Source: Eubacteriales bacterium
Lineage (GTDB): Bacteria > Bacillota > Clostridia > Peptostreptococcales > Anaerovoracaceae
NCBI GenBank assembly: GCA_028680875.1
Contig: JAQUJQ010000043.1
Coordinates: 1-10,006 of the forward strand
Direction of reading: 5' to 3'
Length of the DNA stretch: 10,006 nt
Position 1 is the first letter of the stretch; every line of letters starts with the position of its first letter. The translations under genes and the position numbers were made by a program. The notes beneath the pieces were generated by a model, which saw only the letters and a program-made list of their open reading frames with translations, was not told where the DNA came from and did not search any database. This document shows, piece after piece, positions 5,895 to 10,006 of the stretch.

Positions 5895-6547
5895 AACATT
5901 ACCTCTTTGTGCTTACCTGTAATGGAGAATTTTACCCATTCAGCAATGTTTGTGGCATGATCTCCAATACGTTCAAAATACTTGGCGATCATCAATAAAT
6001 CCATAGCTTGACTTCCTGTGTCGGCATTTTCATGAATGAGTGTAATTAAGTCATTTTTAACTGTAACAAACAAATCATCCACTATATCATCTGCAGCAAT
6101 AACCGACTCTGCCAGATCCAAATCCCTTCTAACAAAGGCATCAATACTATCCGATACCATATTAATGGTCTCTTGTGCCATCTGCGGAATTGTCTCCAGC
6201 TTTTTCACATAAGGATCGTCGGCCAAATAAATGGCAATCTCTGAAATATCGGCTGCCTGGTCCCCGATCCGTTCCATGTCTGTTATCATTTTCATGGCTG
6301 CCGATATAAGCCGTAAATCACCGGCTACAGGCTGCTGCTGAAGAAGTAACTTTAGGCAAAGGCTTTCAATATCTTTTTCCTTTTGGTCCACCTCCTGATC
6401 AGCAAGAATTGCTTTTCTTGCCTGCTCCTTATCCTGATTGATTAACGCCTTAACTGCACTGTAAATAGAAGACTCTATCAGCGTTCCCATTCGGATAAGC
6501 TCCGTATTCAATTGTTCCAGCTGGGTATCAAACCGACTGCGCATCAT
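5891..6547 (-). CDS. phoU: Phosphate signalling regulator PhoU
   Basis: PhoU is a cytoplasmic all-helical protein that links the Pst transporter to PhoR and restrains phosphate uptake and signalling when phosphate is plentiful. The 218 residues show the family's two-fold repeat. Each half carries a metal-binding helix motif: ERIGDQAAD (92-100) and ERIGDHATN (192-200). Length is normal. GGGAGG lies 5 bases before the first ATG. A second ATG follows directly, so either may be used. The start overlaps the pstB stop (ATGA) and the end overlaps phoP (ATGA). Confidence 0.97.
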   Translation of the reverse strand: MMRSRFDTQLEQLNTELIRMGTLIESSIYSAVKALINQDKEQARKAILADQEVDQKEKDIESLCLKLLLQQQPVAGDLRLISAAMKMITDMERIGDQAADISEIAIYLADDPYVKKLETIPQMAQETINMVSDSIDAFVRRDLDLAESVIAADDIVDDLFVTVKNDLITLIHENADTGSQAMDLLMIAKYFERIGDHATNIAEWVKFSITGKHKEVML

Positions 6548-7299
6548 CCAAACCTCCCTGTAATATAATCCTCGGTACGTTTATCCTCCGGCATAGAAAA
6601 TATACTTTCAGTATCTCTATACTCCACAATCTCTCCCAGTAGGAAAAATGCGGTTTTATCTGATACACGGACAGCTTGCTGCATATTATGGGTTACTATA
6701 ATAATAGTATAATCGTTTTTTAATTCGAGAACAAGTTCTTCAATTTTAGACGTGGATACGGGATCAAGAGCACTTGTAGGTTCATCCATCAGAAGAACTT
6801 CCGGCTCCACAGCTAATGCCCGGGCGATACAAATTCGTTGCTGCTGACCCCCGGAAAGGCTTAGTGCACTTTTTTTTATCCGGTCTTTTACCTCATCCCA
6901 AATCACTGCCCTTACTAATGATTTTTCCACGATTTCATCCAACATCACCTTGGATCGGATTCCGTGGGTACGGGGGCCGTAGGCAACGTTATCATAAATA
7001 CTCATAGGAAAGAGATTTGGCTTTTGAAAAACCATACCCACCCTTTTTCGAAGAAGATTCACATCTATATTTTCATAAATATTCTGACCATCGAGCAAAA
7101 TCTCACCGGAGATTCGGCAATCGGAGATGAGATCATTCATACGGTTCAAACTTTTTAGCAAAGTGGTCTTCCCACAGCCGGAAGGGCCGATAAAAGCGGT
7201 AATTTTATTCTGAGGCAATATCATGTTTATATTTTTAAGAGCTTGAAAATCTCCATAATATAAATCGATTCCTGTAATTTTTATTTTTTCCTTATTCAT
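6544..7299 (-). CDS. pstB: Phosphate import ATP-binding protein PstB
   Basis: This is the ATPase subunit of the PstSCAB phosphate importer, acting on the cytoplasmic face as a homodimer on PstC-PstA. The 251 residues have all ABC motifs: Walker A GPSGCGKTT (38-46), Q-loop Q92 in FQKPNLFP, signature LSGGQQQR (148-155), Walker B VLLMDEP (168-174), a D-loop SALDP, and the switch H204 in VTHNM. The N-terminal LYYGDFQALKNI and the FQKPNLFPMSI stretch are typical of PstB rather than other ABC ATPases. AAGGAAGG precedes the ATG, which overlaps the pstA stop (ATGA). Confidence 0.98.
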   Translation of the reverse strand: MNKEKIKITGIDLYYGDFQALKNINMILPQNKITAFIGPSGCGKTTLLKSLNRMNDLISDCRISGEILLDGQNIYENIDVNLLRKRVGMVFQKPNLFPMSIYDNVAYGPRTHGIRSKVMLDEIVEKSLVRAVIWDEVKDRIKKSALSLSGGQQQRICIARALAVEPEVLLMDEPTSALDPVSTSKIEELVLELKNDYTIIIVTHNMQQAVRVSDKTAFFLLGEIVEYRDTESIFSMPEDKRTEDYITGRFG

Positions 7300-8114
7300 A
7301 TTTTTGTTACCTTCCTTGCAATCACCATCGACACTGTATTAATTAACAATACGATAATAAGTAAAACTACAGCTGTAGCAAAAGCTTCATTAGTATGAAA
7401 CCCCTCGCTGGAAAGAGTATACATGTGGACGGAAAGAGTACGTGCCGATGAAAGCAGATCTTTTGGGAGTTTTGCCACAGTTCCGGCTGTATAGATTAGA
7501 GCAGCCGTTTCTCCAACAATGCGACCGATTGCGAGGATCACCCCTGCAAGAATCCCCGGTACTGCTGAGGGTAATACAATATGAAAGACAGTCCGCAGCT
7601 GCCCCGCCCCCAGGCCGAAACTCGCTTCACGATAACTGTCAGGTACGGATTTGAGTGCTTCCTCAGTGGTCCGTATAATAAGGGGCAAAATCATAACTGA
7701 CAACGTTGCACTCCCGGCAAGAATGGAATAGCCCCAACCCAGATAAGTAACAAAAAAGAGCATCCCAAATAATCCGTACACGATGGAAGGAATCCCGGCT
7801 AAAGTCTCTGAAGTAAGACGGATGATTTCCACCAGTTTATTACCTCGTTTTGCATACTCTACAAGGTAAATTGCAGTAAAAAGACCAAATGGAATTGCAA
7901 TCATCAGGGAGAGTAAAGTCATCAATACAGTATTGATAATGGACGGGAACATGGATACATTCTCTGATGTATAACTCATATTAAACAGAGATGGGGTTAA
8001 ATATGGAACGCCCTTAATTAAAATATAACCAATAAGAAAGAGCAATATACCGAAGGTTATAATCGTAGCCGCCATGACAAAACTTTTTAAAATGAAAGAT
8101 GTTTGTTTTGCCAT
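7296..8114 (-). CDS. pstA: Phosphate ABC transporter permease PstA
   Basis: This is one of two membrane subunits forming the phosphate channel. The 272 residues have about six hydrophobic segments (11-34, 58-86, 108-126, 130-147, 186-210 and 243-265). The EAA-type cytoplasmic loop that contacts PstB is visible at about 161-187 (YREASFGLGAGQLRTVFHIVLP), followed by the conserved GRIVGETAAL. It is assigned PstA rather than PstC by its order directly before pstB and by its N-terminal form. GAGGAGGG lies about 10 bases before the ATG. The ATG shares one base with the pstC stop (TAATG), implying coupled translation. Confidence 0.96.
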   Translation of the reverse strand: MAKQTSFILKSFVMAATIITFGILLFLIGYILIKGVPYLTPSLFNMSYTSENVSMFPSIINTVLMTLLSLMIAIPFGLFTAIYLVEYAKRGNKLVEIIRLTSETLAGIPSIVYGLFGMLFFVTYLGWGYSILAGSATLSVMILPLIIRTTEEALKSVPDSYREASFGLGAGQLRTVFHIVLPSAVPGILAGVILAIGRIVGETAALIYTAGTVAKLPKDLLSSARTLSVHMYTLSSEGFHTNEAFATAVVLLIIVLLINTVSMVIARKVTKI

Positions 8115-8947
8115 TATATTGTTGCCCTCCTCTTTAAAAGATAGAATGTAATATTAATGAATAAAATAAAGAGGAGTAAAATTACTCCTGTGGCAATCAA
8201 AGCTCCCCGATGCAAATCAGCAGCATAACCCATCTCCAATACGATATTAGCAGTCATGGTTCGAATACCTTTTAGGATACCTGCAGGCATACGAGCTTGA
8301 TTTCCAGCAACCATGATGACGGCCATGGTCTCCCCGATAGCCCGACCAATTCCAAGTACAACCGCTGTAAAAATTCCCGATGAAGCCGCCGGTAAAATCG
8401 TGAAAAAAACTGTTCTCTCGTGAGTAGCTCCTAAAGCCAGAGATCCTTCATAATATTGGTCAGGTACTGCACGTATAGCTGATTCACTGACTCCGATAAC
8501 CGTAGGAAGAATCATGATTCCCAGTAAAATCGATGCGGTTAATATACTGTTGCCATTGCCGCCAAACAGATTCCGTACAAAAGGTACCAATATCATAAGT
8601 CCGAAAAATCCATATACTACTGATGGAATCCCCGCCAGCAACTCAACAGCCGGTTTTAAAACTTTATATAAACCGTTCGGACAATAATATGCCATAAAAA
8701 CCGCTGTCAACAACCCGATAGGAACACCAAATAAAACTGCGCCAAGGGTAACACTGATGCTTCCCAGGATCATCGGATAAATTCCAAAGGATGCCGGAAC
8801 ATCACCGGGAGACCAATCAGTACCAAGCAAGAATTCAGGTAATCCAATTTCTTTCATGGCAGGTATGCCGTTTGCAAAAAGGAATACACAGATTAACATA
8901 ATAGCAAAAATTGTGACCAGCGCAGCCGTTAAAAATATGTTTTTCAT
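8114..8947 (-). CDS. pstC: Phosphate ABC transporter permease PstC
   Basis: This membrane subunit pairs with PstA. The 277 residues have about six hydrophobic spans (4-26, 56-88, 106-124, 136-152, 190-214 and 247-271). The EAA-type loop is at about 164-187 (QYYEGSLALGATHERTVFFTILP), followed by GRAIGETMAVIMVAGN, a strong PstC signature. The start shares one base with the pstS stop (TAATG). The Shine-Dalgarno is weak (GGGA about 11 bases upstream). PstC may therefore be made mainly by ribosomes coming off pstS, which would keep it below the level of the binding protein. Confidence 0.96.
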   Translation of the reverse strand: MKNIFLTAALVTIFAIMLICVFLFANGIPAMKEIGLPEFLLGTDWSPGDVPASFGIYPMILGSISVTLGAVLFGVPIGLLTAVFMAYYCPNGLYKVLKPAVELLAGIPSVVYGFFGLMILVPFVRNLFGGNGNSILTASILLGIMILPTVIGVSESAIRAVPDQYYEGSLALGATHERTVFFTILPAASSGIFTAVVLGIGRAIGETMAVIMVAGNQARMPAGILKGIRTMTANIVLEMGYAADLHRGALIATGVILLLFILFINITFYLLKRRATI

Positions 8948-9801
8948 TACAGCGTATCCCAGGTGACCGTTGTCCCTGTGAAGATTGCCTTAATCTGGTC
9001 ACTTGTCAGGTTTTCAATGGGATTGGCTTTATTTACAATAACTGCAATACCATCCATGGCAATTTCTGTTGGTACCAGACTATTTAGCTCACTTTCTGTA
9101 AGAGCCCTGCTTGCCATACCGATATCACAGGTTCCTTCAATTACTCCGCTCATTCCTGCTGTTGAATCGCTGGACTGGATTTCTATATCTGCGTCCGAAT
9201 TCAATAACCGATATTCCTCCACAAGTTTTTCCATGACAGGAAATACGGAAGACGAGCCGGCAATGACAAGTTTTCCTCCGGGATTAGTACTGCTGAAAGC
9301 TTTTGCATTATCATCGATAGAGATATATTTGTCTGCTATGATGTCCTGTCCTTCAACACTCAGAATAAAGCTGATAAAATCCCGGGCCAATTCTGACGGC
9401 ATACCCTTTGTGGCAATGTTAAATGGCCTTGCCACAGGATAGGAACCATTCTTTATGTTTTCCGATTTGGCCTGTACCCCATCCACAGTAACAGACTTTA
9501 CGCTGTCATTTAACGAACCGAGGGATACATATCCGATTGAATAAGGATCTCCCTCAATATTAGCAAGCATAACATCAGTTTTATTGGCAATAACCGCCTC
9601 ATCCGTGGTAAGATCCTTTTTGTTTCCATCGGCATCTTTTTCTAAAATACCCATTAGCTCCACAAATGCACCTCTGGTACCGGAACCGTCTTCTCTTGAT
9701 ACCACAGTGATTTCATTATCAGCACCTCCGCAGCCTGACAATCCAATCGCCATAATAATTCCTAAAACAAGACTAATTATTATTCTGTTTAATTTTTTCA
9801 T
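8947..9801 (-). CDS. pstS: Phosphate-binding lipoprotein PstS, circularly permuted form
   Basis: This is the substrate-binding lipoprotein of the Pst importer, held on the outer face of the membrane. The 284 residues begin with a lipoprotein signal, lipobox LSGC with C24. Phosphate-site motifs are all present: SREDGSGTR (35-43), GSSSVFP (182-188), SDSTAG (211-216), GMASR (228-232) and DGIAVIVN (250-257). Their order is unusual. In classical PstS, GSS-V-P, SAG and GM-SR come first and SR-DGSGTR late. Here the C-terminal half leads and the protein ends at IFTGTTVTW, where the classical chain continues into VVSREDGSGTR. I recall this permuted form in other Clostridia. I chose the ATG at 9801 for its GAGGAG site and the lipoprotein signal; the frame reading upstream to 10002 covers the promoter. 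Confidence 0.95.
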   Translation of the reverse strand: MKKLNRIIISLVLGIIMAIGLSGCGGADNEITVVSREDGSGTRGAFVELMGILEKDADGNKKDLTTDEAVIANKTDVMLANIEGDPYSIGYVSLGSLNDSVKSVTVDGVQAKSENIKNGSYPVARPFNIATKGMPSELARDFISFILSVEGQDIIADKYISIDDNAKAFSSTNPGGKLVIAGSSSVFPVMEKLVEEYRLLNSDADIEIQSSDSTAGMSGVIEGTCDIGMASRALTESELNSLVPTEIAMDGIAVIVNKANPIENLTSDQIKAIFTGTTVTWDTL

Positions 9802-9844
9802 TTTAACTCTCCTCATTTTTTTATCTTTCATCCTTGTAAGACAA

Positions 9845-9899
9845 ATAATACGGAGATAATGTAAAGTCCACCACCATTCTTTTGTGAAGTTTGTGTAAA
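9845..9899 (-). promoter_or_regulatory. Pho-box promoter of the pst-pho operon
   Basis: The minus strand carries TTTACA (9899-9894) and TTCACA (9888-9883), whose starts are 11 bases apart. That is the pattern PhoP recognises in Bacillus-type Pho boxes. A third TTTACA is at 9865-9860. TATTAT (9850-9845) is a plausible -10, with no good -35 at the right distance, as expected for an activator-dependent promoter. The inferred start is near 9838, leaving a leader of about 37 bases. This supports phosphate-starvation induction and autoregulation by PhoP. Confidence 0.7.
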
Positions 9900-10006
9900 G
9901 GATTTTGTTCCAACAGAGATTAATTAGACTCAGTAAGAAATTTACATATTTTGAACCATAGTTCCTGTGTTTTGAGATATTGTTGATAGTGATCTTCCAC
10001 ATTTTT
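9900..10006. other. Upstream edge, no gene seen
   Basis: This A/T-rich stretch upstream of the Pho boxes has no frame with a ribosome binding site and no clear hairpin terminator. It probably belongs to the intergenic region before pstS and continues outside the window. Confidence 0.5.

Noticed and set aside
8963..9442. 159-codon open frame on the plus strand opposite pstS
   Set aside because: It is a mirror of the pstS coding frame with no ribosome site or recognisable domain.
9802..10002. N-terminal extension of pstS
   Set aside because: It covers the Pho boxes and promoter and would place the lipoprotein signal inside the protein. The ATG at 9801 has GAGGAG.

Overview
The window looks like low-to-moderate G+C Firmicutes DNA, most likely from a Clostridia-type organism. 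The evidence is AT-rich codon use, strong AGGAGG-type ribosome binding sites, an LPKTG wall-anchored protein with a sortase, Bacillus-type TTTACA/TTCACA Pho boxes, and two class I cyclic-di-GMP riboswitches (a common clostridial arrangement). I cannot name the species. Every supportable gene is on the minus strand, so the genetic order runs from high to low coordinates.

Right part (about 10006 to 3560): a phosphate promoter with Pho boxes, then one tightly coupled operon pstS-pstC-pstA-pstB-phoU-phoP-phoR. All junctions inside it are overlaps (TAATG, ATGA, or an 11-base overlap). It encodes the high-affinity phosphate ABC importer, its negative regulator and the phosphate two-component system. 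PstS has its two halves in swapped order, like a circular permutation of the classical protein.

Middle (3544 to 2894): a class D-like sortase gene starts 15 bases after phoR, so it probably belongs to the same transcript. Its frame is broken by one in-frame TAG at 3016-3014. The frame stays open for 39 more codons and contains the TLITC catalytic cysteine motif and the catalytic arginine. It is either a recent nonsense mutation, a sequencing error, or a recoded or suppressed stop.

Left part (2850 to 1): two genes, each with its own c-di-GMP-I aptamer in the leader. The first is an LPKTG surface protein with three DUF11-like repeats. Its leader shows an aptamer whose 3' strand is also the 5' arm of a 16-bp terminator, predicting a transcriptional ON switch. 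The second is a secreted transglutaminase-like protein (Cys-His-Asp) with its own sigma-A type promoter and an aptamer ending one base before the Shine-Dalgarno, suggesting control of translation.

Taken together, a phosphate-starvation operon runs into a sortase, followed by two c-di-GMP-gated cell-surface genes. I see no strong terminator between the sortase and the first riboswitch. Phosphate status and c-di-GMP could therefore jointly set expression of the surface protein. No tRNA, rRNA, CRISPR array or insertion sequence is visible.
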